This document shows positions 36,181 through 44,362 of a stretch of 64,000 bases of DNA, in pieces. Location: assembly GCA_040221375.1 (NCBI GenBank), contig JAVKEP010000056.1:5556-69555 (forward strand), written 5' to 3'. This DNA comes from SHAN690 sp040221375 (lineage in GTDB: Bacteria; Bacteroidota; Bacteroidia; Flavobacteriales_G; Salibacteraceae). A program made the translations under genes and the position numbers. The notes below the pieces were generated by a model. The model was not told the DNA's origin. It saw only the letters and a list, made by a program, of their open reading frames with translations, and ran no database searches. How positions within the stretch are numbered: the stretch's first letter is position 1; every line of letters begins with the position of its first letter.

Positions 36181-36631
36181 GAAATGCTTCTTTGAGCATG
36201 GCAGCCACAGTTTTATCTACGGGCCATGTAAAGTCTTCGGGCGCGAGCTTCGAAAGAGGAATCCAGCGCTGCACTTCAAACTTATTTCCTACTGAATCAG
36301 GAAAATTGAAAGGAATCGAAGACGTTTCAAACTTAAGCTCGCCCAAAAGCCGAACCTTGTAATAAATGCTCATCAACTGATCGTTCGTATTGAACGCGGA
36401 CGCTTGGAAGTAGTGGGTTGTGTAAAAGTGTGCGCCGACTTCCACTTCTTGATTCAGCTCTTCCTTAAACTCTCGTTGTAAGCACGCCTCGGTGCCCTCA
36501 CCCCATTCTAGCCCGCCGCCAGGAAATTTGGTGAAGCGAAGTCCTTTGATCAATTCATCGCTCACCAAGAGTTCATCTCGCTCGTTGATGACGATGCCGT
36601 AAACCCGAATATTGAATCGCTTGTCGCTCAT
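36164..36631 (-). CDS. NUDIX hydrolase
   Basis: 155 residues, the usual NUDIX size. The Nudix box GLEWGEGTEACLQREFKEEL (about residues 40-60) contains the G-x5-E-x7-REUxEE pattern and coordinates the metal used to cleave a nucleoside diphosphate linked to another group. The substrate cannot be told. The ATG overlaps the end of the mnmD gene by 4 bp, so it is translated with it. Confidence 0.92.
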   Translation of the reverse strand: MSDKRFNIRVYGIVINERDELLVSDELIKGLRFTKFPGGGLEWGEGTEACLQREFKEELNQEVEVGAHFYTTHYFQASAFNTNDQLMSIYYKVRLLGELKFETSSIPFNFPDSVGNKFEVQRWIPLSKLAPEDFTWPVDKTVAAMLKEAFLSGSN

Positions 36632-37302
36632 GGTTTCGTTGCCCGCAGCATTTCTCGTTTTCCAGGAGGTCCCTCCAAACGCTCTACCAGAAATCCTGCC
36701 GCCTGCATATCACGCCTTACTTGCCCTTTAGCACAATAGGTAACCAGTATTCCACCAGAAGCCATGCACGCGTGGAGCTTTGCCCAAATGGCAGGCTCCC
36801 ACAATTCTGGCTGGGCATGCGGGGCAAAGGCGTCATAGTAGACAATATCTATCGGAGGCAAAGCTTCTACGGCTTGCAAGGAGCACCTTCTCTTTTCCAA
36901 CGTAAAGCCCTCAGTAATTTGAATTTTTTGCTCCCAGGCTGACGCGTGCATATCTTGAAATAACCTATTCACCCCTTCTCCATGAATCCGCTCAACGTAG
37001 TTGAGCCGAGAGGTGATGTCCACAGGAAGCGGATACGTTTCAAGGGTAATGTAATGCACTTGATTTCGCTGAGCCTTCAAGGCTGTGAGAAGAGCGTTCA
37101 AACCGGTTCCGAAACCTACCTCGAGTAGGGTGATATTCGCTTTTACTTTCAAGGATTCGAATCCCATTTTCAAGAATACGTACTCGCTCTCCTGAACGGC
37201 ACCTTTGTGTGAGTGGTAGTGTTCATTTAAAGAATCCACACGCAAGGTGTGCGACCCGTCCCCGCTTTCTATGATCGTTGGTTTTAGTGGGTCTTTTTCC
37301 AT
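36628..37302 (-). CDS. mnmD: tRNA (mnm5s2U34)-methyltransferase
   Basis: 224 residues from the ATG at 37302; the longer frame to 37365 lies inside the upstream gene. It matches the stand-alone MnmD type, equivalent to the methyltransferase half of MnmC. It methylates nm5s2U to mnm5s2U at the tRNA wobble position. The SAM motif LEVGFGTGLNALLTAL is near residue 70, and YDAFAPHAQPELWEP near 150 is the family signature. The FAD oxidase half of MnmC is absent, as is usual in this phylum. It overlaps the ACP phosphodiesterase gene by 19 bp. Confidence 0.93.
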   Translation of the reverse strand: MEKDPLKPTIIESGDGSHTLRVDSLNEHYHSHKGAVQESEYVFLKMGFESLKVKANITLLEVGFGTGLNALLTALKAQRNQVHYITLETYPLPVDITSRLNYVERIHGEGVNRLFQDMHASAWEQKIQITEGFTLEKRRCSLQAVEALPPIDIVYYDAFAPHAQPELWEPAIWAKLHACMASGGILVTYCAKGQVRRDMQAAGFLVERLEGPPGKREMLRATKP

Positions 37303-37868
37303 TCGGTACAGGCCTTTATCAGCTTCGGAAAAAATCGATCGAAACAAGTATTCAACTCCACCCAAAAAGCGTCCGATTCATCCAGTGCTTTGACCATGTT
37401 TGAATCGAACGAAGTACGGTGATCCATTCCCAGAAAAACATTTTCAATGCCCTTTCTTGTCGCGTATTGAGTGAGAATTTGATTTTGAATCATGTACCTG
37501 AAAAAGCGTTCTGAGCGTATAGGTAAAAACCCATTTTTCTCATCAATCACGGCGTAGCATCGCCTCGCGAATTCCTCCAACGATTCCTCATGGTGTTCAT
37601 CCCACTTCAGGGCAAGAAGGTGGTCAAACAAGACGTCCACGACTACCCCGCTGTATTTGGACTGGGATGGGTAAAACAGTTTCTTGGCGTTCAAGACATC
37701 ATCATGTCCATCTGTAAACGTATCGATGAATCGATGAAAACGAACACCTCGCGCTATTTGTGCTGAAAACCGACGCAAATCACTTCCACGTACACCGTCT
37801 CCGATGAAGTTGCCAAACATCAAATCGGCATCTGGATCTGCCAGGTAAAAATGTGCGAGGTAGTTCAC
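37284..37868 (-). CDS. acpH: Acyl carrier protein phosphodiesterase
   Basis: 194 residues from a GTG at 37868, giving the family start MNYLAHFYLADPDADLMFGN. The TTG at 37877 is less likely because it falls inside a predicted promoter box. It belongs to the ACPD (DUF479) family that removes the 4'-phosphopantetheine from acyl carrier protein. Conserved His/Asp residues (VRFHRFIDTFTDGHDDV near 47-63) fit the HD-like metal site. It is first in the acpH-mnmD-NUDIX unit and divergent from the histidine kinase. Confidence 0.87.
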   Translation of the reverse strand: MNYLAHFYLADPDADLMFGNFIGDGVRGSDLRRFSAQIARGVRFHRFIDTFTDGHDDVLNAKKLFYPSQSKYSGVVVDVLFDHLLALKWDEHHEESLEEFARRCYAVIDEKNGFLPIRSERFFRYMIQNQILTQYATRKGIENVFLGMDHRTSFDSNMVKALDESDAFWVELNTCFDRFFPKLIKACTEWKKTH

Positions 37869-37874
37869 GTTCGC

Positions 37875-37882
37875 CAAAGGTA
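37875..37882 (-). promoter_or_regulatory. Predicted -7 box (TACCTTTG) of acpH unit
   Basis: Full match to TAnnTTTG on the minus strand, ending 6 nt before the GTG at 37868. A leaderless or nearly leaderless mRNA would result. No good -33 TTG. Confidence 0.5.
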
Positions 37883-37948
37883 CTGAACCGCTTCTCCTTG
37901 TTGATTCCCAATCGTGTAAAGTCCTGTGCCCGATTCCCCGAGCAGGTC

Positions 37949-37956
37949 TACATTTG
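37949..37956 (+). promoter_or_regulatory. Predicted -7 box (TACATTTG) of kinase operon
   Basis: Full match to TAnnTTTG, ending 6 nt before the ATG at 37963, the same spacing as the divergent acpH box. No clear -33 element. Confidence 0.45.
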
Positions 37957-37962
37957 ACCCGA

Positions 37963-39000
37963 ATGAAAACCTCTAGGTATTATTACAAGGCACAACTGGG
38001 TGGATGGTCTCTGTACATCCTCATTTCGGCCCTTGTCTTTCTTCAAGCTGGAACAGCCATCAGCATGGAAGTCATCGGTGGCATTTATTTGGTTTTCGCA
38101 CTCGGTCTCATCGTTTCGCACCTTTATCGATATGCGATCATCCAATTGGGTTGGCTTGAGAAAGATATTTTCTCGCTCCTTCCGCGCGTAGGCTTTGCCA
38201 GCGTCATTTTGGCCCTTGGTTTTCACGGCGTCTATATTTTCTTGGGGAACCTCGCCTTTGGTTGGGACATGACCTATTCGTTGTCCGACGCCAATCTCAT
38301 CACTTGGGCCATGCTTTTCTTCATTTGGAGCTTATTCTACTTCACGTATATCTTCTTTCAGCGTTTTCGAAAAGAAGAGATCAAAAACTTACAACTCGAA
38401 GCAGCACGAAACGAATATGAACTGAGAAGGTTACGCGATCAAATGAATCCGCATTTCATATTCAACGCCATGAATACCATACGCGCGTTGATCGATGAGG
38501 AACCGACAAAGGCAAAATTGGCAGTAACCCAATTGAGCAATGTATTGCGGTCATCATTACAGGCGGGCAAGCAAGAGCTCATTCCACTCTTCAAGGAAAT
38601 AGAAATTGTCAAGGATTACCTAGAAATTGAGAAGGCGCGGTACGAAGAGCGCCTTCTGGTCACCTGGGAATTGGCCAAAGGCACCGAAAAGGTTGGAATT
38701 CCGCCCTTACTCCTCCAAACCATCGTCGAGAATTGCATCAAGCATGGAATTGCCAAACTTCCCGATGGTGGACGGATTGCGATTCATTCGACGTTGGTAG
38801 ACGATGCCGTAGAAATTGACATCGTCAACTCCGGTCAGTACGACCCCCACGGCGAAAGCGATTCCTCTCTTGGATTAACAAATACCAGAAACCGATTGAG
38901 CCTTTCATTTGGCAAAGAAGCGTGGCTCACCATCGGCAATCACGGAGGTCAGGAAGTGAAAACTACCGTGCGACTTCCTCTTAAAACAATGAACGAATGA
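37963..39000 (+). CDS. LytS-type sensor histidine kinase
   Basis: 345 residues. Four membrane helices fill about 12-135, followed by a short coiled coil (FRKEEIKNLQLEAARNEYEL). The His_kinase domain has the phosphoacceptor in RDQMNPHFIFNAMNTIRAL near residue 165, and an HATPase region with IVENCIKHGI near 255. It belongs to the LytS/YehU group that senses envelope or small-molecule signals; the ligand is unknown. It overlaps the response-regulator gene by 4 bp, marking a cognate pair. Confidence 0.93.
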   Translation: MKTSRYYYKAQLGGWSLYILISALVFLQAGTAISMEVIGGIYLVFALGLIVSHLYRYAIIQLGWLEKDIFSLLPRVGFASVILALGFHGVYIFLGNLAFGWDMTYSLSDANLITWAMLFFIWSLFYFTYIFFQRFRKEEIKNLQLEAARNEYELRRLRDQMNPHFIFNAMNTIRALIDEEPTKAKLAVTQLSNVLRSSLQAGKQELIPLFKEIEIVKDYLEIEKARYEERLLVTWELAKGTEKVGIPPLLLQTIVENCIKHGIAKLPDGGRIAIHSTLVDDAVEIDIVNSGQYDPHGESDSSLGLTNTRNRLSLSFGKEAWLTIGNHGGQEVKTTVRLPLKTMNE

Positions 39001-39734
39001 TTACAGCACTCATAATCGATGACGAACGCTTGGCCCGTCAAGAACTGCGCACGCTCGTAGAAAAACTTGGAACCGTGCAGATCGTAGCAGAAAGTGGCAA
39101 ACCCGAAGAGGCGCTTAACCTCATAGACCGCGAGAACCCCGACTTGATTTTTCTCGACATTCAGATGCCCGGAATGTCAGGATTCGAATTGCTCGATGAA
39201 ATTGAGGGGAAGGCTCCCGAGGTGATTTTTGTAACGGCGTATGACGAATACGCGCTCAAAGCATTTGAGGTGAATGCACTCGACTACTTGATGAAACCGG
39301 TTGAAGAGTCGAGGTTAAGTGAATCTGTAGCCAAGGTTGCTAAACGCCTCGAAGCGAGGAAAGAGCAAGTCGTATCGGCGGATGAACAAGACGACAAGCT
39401 CGAAATTACAGATCAGGTTTTCTTGAAAGATGGCGACAAGTGTTGGTTCGTGGAGTTGGAGAAAATCAGGTTATTCGAAAGCGAAGGGAACTACGTCCGT
39501 GTCTATTTCGACAATTCGCGTCCGCTCATTCTCAAATCACTCAATTCCTTGACCGATCGCCTCAGTGAGAAGTTCTTTTTCCGTGCCAGTAGAAAGCACA
39601 TCGTAAACCTACGCTGGATCGAAAAAGTTGAAACTTGGTTCAACGGCGGTCTCTTAGTCATCCTAAAAGACGGCACCAAGGTGGAGGTGTCTCGACGGCA
39701 ATCCGTCAAGCTCAAAGAAATGATGGCGCTGTAA
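38997..39734 (+). CDS. LytTR-family response regulator
   Basis: 245 residues. The receiver domain (1 to ~120) has the acidic pair DDERLARQE, the phosphoacceptor aspartate in FLDIQMPGMSGFE and the lysine in YLMKPVEES. A LytTR DNA-binding domain follows (about 140-245), with FFRASRKHIVNL. It is a cytosolic transcription regulator paired with the overlapping kinase. Target genes are not identifiable. Confidence 0.95.
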   Translation: MITALIIDDERLARQELRTLVEKLGTVQIVAESGKPEEALNLIDRENPDLIFLDIQMPGMSGFELLDEIEGKAPEVIFVTAYDEYALKAFEVNALDYLMKPVEESRLSESVAKVAKRLEARKEQVVSADEQDDKLEITDQVFLKDGDKCWFVELEKIRLFESEGNYVRVYFDNSRPLILKSLNSLTDRLSEKFFFRASRKHIVNLRWIEKVETWFNGGLLVILKDGTKVEVSRRQSVKLKEMMAL

Positions 39735-39828
39735 TACCTTTCGCATTTCCGTCTGACATGCGCGTTGCGAGACCGCTCTGAATTGGCCGGTTGATGTCTG
39801 TTGGACTTTCTTCCAAGCATTTGCTTTC

Positions 39829-39836
39829 TATCTTCG
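39829..39836 (+). promoter_or_regulatory. Candidate -7 box (TATCTTCG) of ompH-like gene
   Basis: One mismatch to TAnnTTTG, 20 nt before the ATG at 39857. A TTG occurs 25 nt further upstream, longer than usual spacing. Confidence 0.35.
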
Positions 39837-39856
39837 CACCCTAAAGCAAACAAATC

Positions 39857-40486
39857 ATGAACACACGTCTGGCCAGTATCCTCTTTTCATGCCTATTGAT
39901 CGTAGGTTTCTCCGCATGTAACACCGGCAATTCCGACGCTAAAGCCGAAGCTGGTAAAGGCAGCGAGAGTGCACCCATCAAGGAGGTGAACTCGGGCAGC
40001 TTGAAGTTTGCATACGTGAATACCGATTCATTGTCATCGCGCTTTGATATGATCAAAGACTTCGAGGAGCAAATCCTTCAGGAACGTTTAGAAATGGAGA
40101 ATCAACTCCAAGGAATGGTCCGCTCACTGGAAAAAGACTATACAGATGCCCAAGCTGGGGCCTCACAGCTATCGGACGAAGCCATTTCGATTCTGCAACA
40201 AAAGCTAGCCCAGAAGGAGCAGCAAGTGATGCAACAAAAAAATCAAATGGAGGAACGACTTATGAGAAGCGAGCAGGACAAAACGGGCCGCTACTTGGAC
40301 CGTGTTCAGACCTTCTTGAAAGACTACGGAAAGGCCGAAGGCTATGACATCGTTTATGGTTTCAATGGCCTAAACAATGTTCTCTTCATCGACGAAGCGT
40401 ATGACATCACCGATCAGGTAGTGGATTCACTCAATAGCATTTACGCCTCCGAAAAACCTGAAAAAAGTCTCCAAGCGCAGAAATAA
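39857..40486 (+). CDS. OmpH/Skp-family lipoprotein
   Basis: 209 residues. The leader has a lipobox at about residues 18-22 (VGFSAC), so this copy is lipid-anchored, unlike soluble Skp. After a short linker, LKFAYVNTDSLSSRFDMIKD matches the start of the OmpH domain, followed by a long coiled coil (about 75-140) with repeated Q/E/K residues. OmpH/Skp proteins chaperone outer-membrane proteins in the periplasm. It is followed after 2 bp by a DUF4924 gene. Confidence 0.88.
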   Translation: MNTRLASILFSCLLIVGFSACNTGNSDAKAEAGKGSESAPIKEVNSGSLKFAYVNTDSLSSRFDMIKDFEEQILQERLEMENQLQGMVRSLEKDYTDAQAGASQLSDEAISILQQKLAQKEQQVMQQKNQMEERLMRSEQDKTGRYLDRVQTFLKDYGKAEGYDIVYGFNGLNNVLFIDEAYDITDQVVDSLNSIYASEKPEKSLQAQK

Positions 40487-40488
40487 AC

Positions 40489-41049
40489 ATGTACATCGCC
40501 CGGAAATACAAAGAGAGCAACATCGTTGAGTACGTGCTTTACATGTGGCACATCGAAGAGCTTATTCGGTCGTTTAACCTGGATATCGAGGCGATTAAAT
40601 CCGGCGTCATTGCAGGCTTCAACATGAACGAAGCCGCGAATAAAGAGATGGTTGATTGGTACAACGACCTGATCAAGCAAATGCGGCAACAAGGCATCAA
40701 TGAGCGCGGCCATTTGGAAGAGCTGAACGAGATCATGACGGAACTGATCTACCTGCACCAAAGCTTGCTCACCGTATACCAAGACAAAGCCTATCAAACC
40801 CTCCTCGCCGAAGCACACGTCAGCCTAGAAGAACTGAAGCAGAAGTCGATGGGCGGAACGCGCTCTGAGGTTGAAACAGCGATGAATGGACTCTTTGGAG
40901 TTCTGATGCTGAAACTCAATAAGCGTCAAGTTTCCGAAGCTACGCAGGAAGCAATTACGTCCATCTCAAAGATGATGGCCCACCTTTCTCGTCAGTACCA
41001 CAGAATGAAAGAAGGTTCGCTCAGTTTGCCGAAAGTAATGGGCAATTGA
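40489..41049 (+). CDS. DUF4924 family protein
   Basis: 186 residues, mostly alpha-helical, with no signal peptide. YIARKYKESNIVEYVLYMWHIEELIRSF at the N-terminus is the recognisable start of the DUF4924 family, known from Bacteroidota. The rest is predicted long helices with several conserved leucine/glutamate positions. Function is unknown. It starts 2 bp after the OmpH-like gene, so the two are co-transcribed. Its stop is immediately followed by the stop of the convergent ald gene, with no spacer. Confidence 0.82.
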   Translation: MYIARKYKESNIVEYVLYMWHIEELIRSFNLDIEAIKSGVIAGFNMNEAANKEMVDWYNDLIKQMRQQGINERGHLEELNEIMTELIYLHQSLLTVYQDKAYQTLLAEAHVSLEELKQKSMGGTRSEVETAMNGLFGVLMLKLNKRQVSEATQEAITSISKMMAHLSRQYHRMKEGSLSLPKVMGN

Positions 41050-42273
41050 CTAAGAATTGAACGCCGCGAGCAGCAGCTTTAAATCCTTGTGCGGTAGGTT
41101 CAATGATTCACCCAGGTACTTGTTGGTCAGGGTTCCATTGTAGAGGTATACACCGTTCTGAATACCGATGTGATTCCTGATCATGTTCTCCACCCCTCCT
41201 TCATCGCCCATCTGGATGATCAAAGGAGTGATTACATTGCTCAGCGTATGCGAGGCCGTCCTGCTCACCAATGAAGCGATGTTCGGGACGCAGTAATGGA
41301 TGATGTCGTGCTTTTTGTAGGTAGGCTTGTTCAGGGTAGTCAATTGGGAGGTTTCAAAACACCCACCTTGGTCGATGCTCACGTCCACGATCACAGAACC
41401 TGATTTCATCTGCCTCACCATCTCTTCGTTCACGATGCAAGGTGTGCGGCCTGACCGGCTGCGAATTGCCCCGATGGCAACATCCGCCCTCATCAAGGCC
41501 TTGGTCAAGACTTTTGGCTGAATGGTAGAGGTAGAAATGCGAAACCCAATGTCGTTCTGAAGTCGTCGTAGCTTAGCAATCGAATTATCAAACACGCGAA
41601 CATCAGCGCCCAAGCCCATGGCAGCGCGGGCAGCATATTCACCCACGGTTCCGGCTCCTATGATGACCACTTGCGTTGGCGAAACACCTGTGATTCCGCC
41701 TAACATGATCCCTTGTCCCTTATGGTTCATCAGGTATTCTGAGGCAATCAGCACCGCTGTAGTTCCCGCAATTTCGCCCATGCTCCGTACGATTGGGAGC
41801 ACTTCATCTTCATCGGCAATGTAGTCCCATGCAATCGCCGAAACGCGCTTTGCCATGAGGTTTTTGATGTAATTCTTTGGCTGAACATTCAATTGCATGG
41901 CAGAGATCAAAATCTGCTTCGGCTTCAGGTGTTCCATTTCTTCGTCGGAAACCGGCTCTACTTTCAGAATGATATCTGCTTTGTATACGTCTTTGGTACT
42001 GTAGGCAATTTCAGCACCGGCTTCACTGTACTCATTGTCTTGAAAATTTGAAGCCTTGCCGGCATCCGTTTCCACTACAACGCGGTGGCCATTGTTTACC
42101 AGCAATTGCACGGCCTCGGGTACCAAGGCGATTCGGTTCTCTTGCATCGATATTTCCTTCGGAATCCCAATGAATAATTGCTTGCGTCTGGAACCGACCG
42201 GTTGCAGCTTTTCTTGAGGGAGCATCATCACCGCTTCGCTCAATTCACGCTGGGTTTCTTTGGAAGTACTCAT
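41050..42273 (-). CDS. ald: Alanine dehydrogenase-family protein
   Basis: 407 residues. It belongs to the NAD-dependent alanine dehydrogenase/transhydrogenase alpha family: IGIPKEISMQENRIALVPEA near residue 35, and the Rossmann motif VVIIGAGTVGEYAARAA near 205. SVIVDVSIDQGGCFETS near 290 holds the NAD-contacting region. Alanine dehydrogenase makes pyruvate and ammonia from L-alanine. It overlaps tsaE by 4 bp and the order ald-tsaE-porX is one I associate with Flavobacteriia. Confidence 0.88.
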   Translation of the reverse strand: MSTSKETQRELSEAVMMLPQEKLQPVGSRRKQLFIGIPKEISMQENRIALVPEAVQLLVNNGHRVVVETDAGKASNFQDNEYSEAGAEIAYSTKDVYKADIILKVEPVSDEEMEHLKPKQILISAMQLNVQPKNYIKNLMAKRVSAIAWDYIADEDEVLPIVRSMGEIAGTTAVLIASEYLMNHKGQGIMLGGITGVSPTQVVIIGAGTVGEYAARAAMGLGADVRVFDNSIAKLRRLQNDIGFRISTSTIQPKVLTKALMRADVAIGAIRSRSGRTPCIVNEEMVRQMKSGSVIVDVSIDQGGCFETSQLTTLNKPTYKKHDIIHYCVPNIASLVSRTASHTLSNVITPLIIQMGDEGGVENMIRNHIGIQNGVYLYNGTLTNKYLGESLNLPHKDLKLLLAAFNS

Positions 42274-42701
42274 GCTTGGTAGGTTATGGTAAGAATTCGA
42301 TGTTGAGATGGGTCCAACACTTCGATTGCTACATCTACAGCATCCTCAGGAAGCTGCGTACCAGCCATTTCTGGCCATTCGATAAAGGTAATTTTCTCTT
42401 GACTCAGGTAATCGTGCCATCCGATGTCAATGAGTTCTCTTTCTGACTTGAGCCGATAGAGATCAAAGTGAAAAATGCTCCCGACGCGTTCTGAATCGTA
42501 CTCGTTGACGATCGCAAAAGAAGGACTGCTCATTTCGCTGGTTACGCCTAAGTCTCGGCATAATTTTTTGATCAACGTCGTTTTCCCAGAACCCAACTCA
42601 CCGCGAAAAGCGAAGACTTGTCGCTCCTTGTACAAGTTGCGAAAGGCTTTGAAGAGATCATCACATTGATCCAAGTTGGGCACGGACACGTTCAGTTGCA
42701 T
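42270..42701 (-). CDS. tsaE: tRNA threonylcarbamoyladenosine biosynthesis ATPase TsaE
   Basis: 143 residues, the standard size. Walker A is FRGELGSGKTTLIKKL near residue 35; the Asp/Glu pair of the active site fits FHFDLYRLKSERELIDIG near 80. TsaE is the ATPase needed for making t6A37 in tRNA, together with TsaB and TsaD. It starts 52 bp after porX on the same strand and overlaps ald by 4 bp. Confidence 0.95.
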   Translation of the reverse strand: MQLNVSVPNLDQCDDLFKAFRNLYKERQVFAFRGELGSGKTTLIKKLCRDLGVTSEMSSPSFAIVNEYDSERVGSIFHFDLYRLKSERELIDIGWHDYLSQEKITFIEWPEMAGTQLPEDAVDVAIEVLDPSQHRILTITYQA

Positions 42702-42752
42702 CTTATAGCTATCTAAGATACCACAAATATCGGCCGCAATCGGTTACAATCC

Positions 42753-44309
42753 TTACTTCGGAGAACAGATGGCGAAGGGAATCACCACCTCTTCCAACGA
42801 AATTCCACCGTGTTGGAATGTATCTCGATAGTATTTGACGTAGTGGTTGTAATTGTTGGGGTAAGCGAAGAAGTCATTGGCACGTGCAAAGATGTAGCGA
42901 CTGCTCACGTTGGCTCTGGGAAGAAAAGCATCTTCAGGATGCAACACCTCGAAGACTTCACGCTCCTTGTAGTTTAAGTTTCGGCCAATTTTGTAACGCA
43001 AGTTTGTGTTGGTATTGCGGTCGCCTACCACTTTTATTGGATGCTTCACGTGCACGGTTCCATGGTCCGTTGTGACGATCATCTTCGCTCCCATATCGGC
43101 GATGCTCTTCATCATATCTTTGAGCGGAGAGTGCTCAAACCAAGAGAGGGTAAGCGAACGATAGGCTGACTCATCGTCTGCCAATTCACGGATGACTTCC
43201 ATCTCCGTTCGCGCATGACTAAGCATATCGACAAAATTGTACACGATCACATTGAGTGCATTCTTGGACAAGGAGTGGATGTTTTCACTCACCTTCTTTC
43301 CGAAGTTCAGGTTGGTCACCTTGGCATAACTGTGGTCAAATCGGTGGCCCAATCGTCGGATTTGCTCGCCTAACAATTCGCTCTCGAATTGATTTTTACT
43401 CCCTTCGTCCTCCTCGTTTCTCCAGTACTTAGGAAATCTTTTTTCAATCTCGCTCGGCAAGAGGCCTGCAAAGAGTGAATTCCTTGCATACTGAGTCGCA
43501 GTAGGCAGTATGCTAAAAAAGGTACGTTCGTCGTCGACCCTGAAATCATCGGTAATGGCGTGTTGGATTACGCGCCATTGGTCGTACCGAAGGTTATCTA
43601 TGACCACGAGAAACAACGGCTTCCCGTCTGTGATTTCTGGCAGTATCCAGTTTTTAAAGATGGTATGCGACATTTCTGGCTTGTCCGATTCTCCAGCGAG
43701 CCAGTCGGTATAATGCTCTTCCACGAACCGGCAAAACTGGTTGTTGGCTTCGTCCTTTTGCATGCTCAAAATTTCGCGCATGCTAGGGTCACCGCTCTTT
43801 TCCAGTTCAAGGTCCCAGTAAATGATCTCCTTGTACAAGTCACTCCACTCCTTGTGGTCGAGCTGATCGTTGAGACGCATGCCAATTTGCCTGAACTCTT
43901 GTTGGTATCCAGAGGTAGTTTTTTCACTGACCAATCGCTTGCTGTCCAGGTTCTTCTTCAGGCTGAGAAGAATTTGGTTCGGGTTCACCGGCTTGATGAG
44001 GTAGTCTGAAATTTTGGATCCGATCGCATCTTCCATGATGGCTTCCTCTTCGCTCTTGGTAATCATGATTACCGGAATGGCTGGCTTGATCGTTTTAATT
44101 CGTGTCAGCACTTCGAGCCCTGAAATTCCCGGCATATTTTCATCGAGAAACACGGCATCAAAATCCGAGGCAGAAATTTCATCGATCGCCTCTAGACCAC
44201 TGCTTACCGCCGTTACGGTGTAGCCTTTGTTCTCCAGAAACATGATGTGTGGCTTCAAGAGATCGATTTCGTCGTCCGCCCAAAGAATCTTCGCGTGTTC
44301 GTTGCTCAT
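42753..44309 (-). CDS. porX: T9SS regulator PorX (response regulator with PglZ domain)
   Basis: 518 residues. The receiver domain has DDE near residue 16, phosphoacceptor Asp in VFLDENMPGISGLE near 57, and the switch lysine in DYLIKPVNP. From about residue 200 there is an alkaline-phosphatase-superfamily PglZ domain: FLVVIDNLRYDQWRVI and TTDHGTVHVKHPIKVVGDRN hold the metal-binding residues. Known PorX proteins work with PorY to control T9SS gene expression and hydrolyse cyclic/linear oligoadenylates. No PorY kinase is in this window. It is divergent from the HD gene, with overlapping promoter space. Confidence 0.95.
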   Translation of the reverse strand: MSNEHAKILWADDEIDLLKPHIMFLENKGYTVTAVSSGLEAIDEISASDFDAVFLDENMPGISGLEVLTRIKTIKPAIPVIMITKSEEEAIMEDAIGSKISDYLIKPVNPNQILLSLKKNLDSKRLVSEKTTSGYQQEFRQIGMRLNDQLDHKEWSDLYKEIIYWDLELEKSGDPSMREILSMQKDEANNQFCRFVEEHYTDWLAGESDKPEMSHTIFKNWILPEITDGKPLFLVVIDNLRYDQWRVIQHAITDDFRVDDERTFFSILPTATQYARNSLFAGLLPSEIEKRFPKYWRNEEDEGSKNQFESELLGEQIRRLGHRFDHSYAKVTNLNFGKKVSENIHSLSKNALNVIVYNFVDMLSHARTEMEVIRELADDESAYRSLTLSWFEHSPLKDMMKSIADMGAKMIVTTDHGTVHVKHPIKVVGDRNTNTNLRYKIGRNLNYKEREVFEVLHPEDAFLPRANVSSRYIFARANDFFAYPNNYNHYVKYYRDTFQHGGISLEEVVIPFAICSPK

Positions 44310-44319
44310 AAGTTGATTT

Positions 44320-44327
44320 TATCTTCG
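44320..44327 (+). promoter_or_regulatory. Candidate -7 box (TATCTTCG) of HD/lpx operon
   Basis: One mismatch to TAnnTTTG, 18 nt before the GTG at 44346. It lies just upstream of porX's start on the other strand. The TTG at 44302-44304 is 15 nt upstream, shorter than normal. Confidence 0.35.
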
Positions 44328-44331
44328 CAGT

Positions 44332-44362
44332 CAAAGGTAGACCTCGTGAGTATCCCTCCCAA
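44332..44362 (-). promoter_or_regulatory. Predicted porX promoter
   Basis: On the minus strand, a -33 TTG (44362-44360) is followed after 20 nt by TACCTTTG (44339-44332), a full match to the -7 consensus, 22 nt before the porX ATG. The -33 part falls inside the first codons of the HD gene. Confidence 0.6.

Noticed and set aside
44247..44345. Upstream ATG extension of the HD gene
   Set aside because: It would overlap the porX start and adds residues absent from typical relatives; GTG 44346 gives the family N-terminus.
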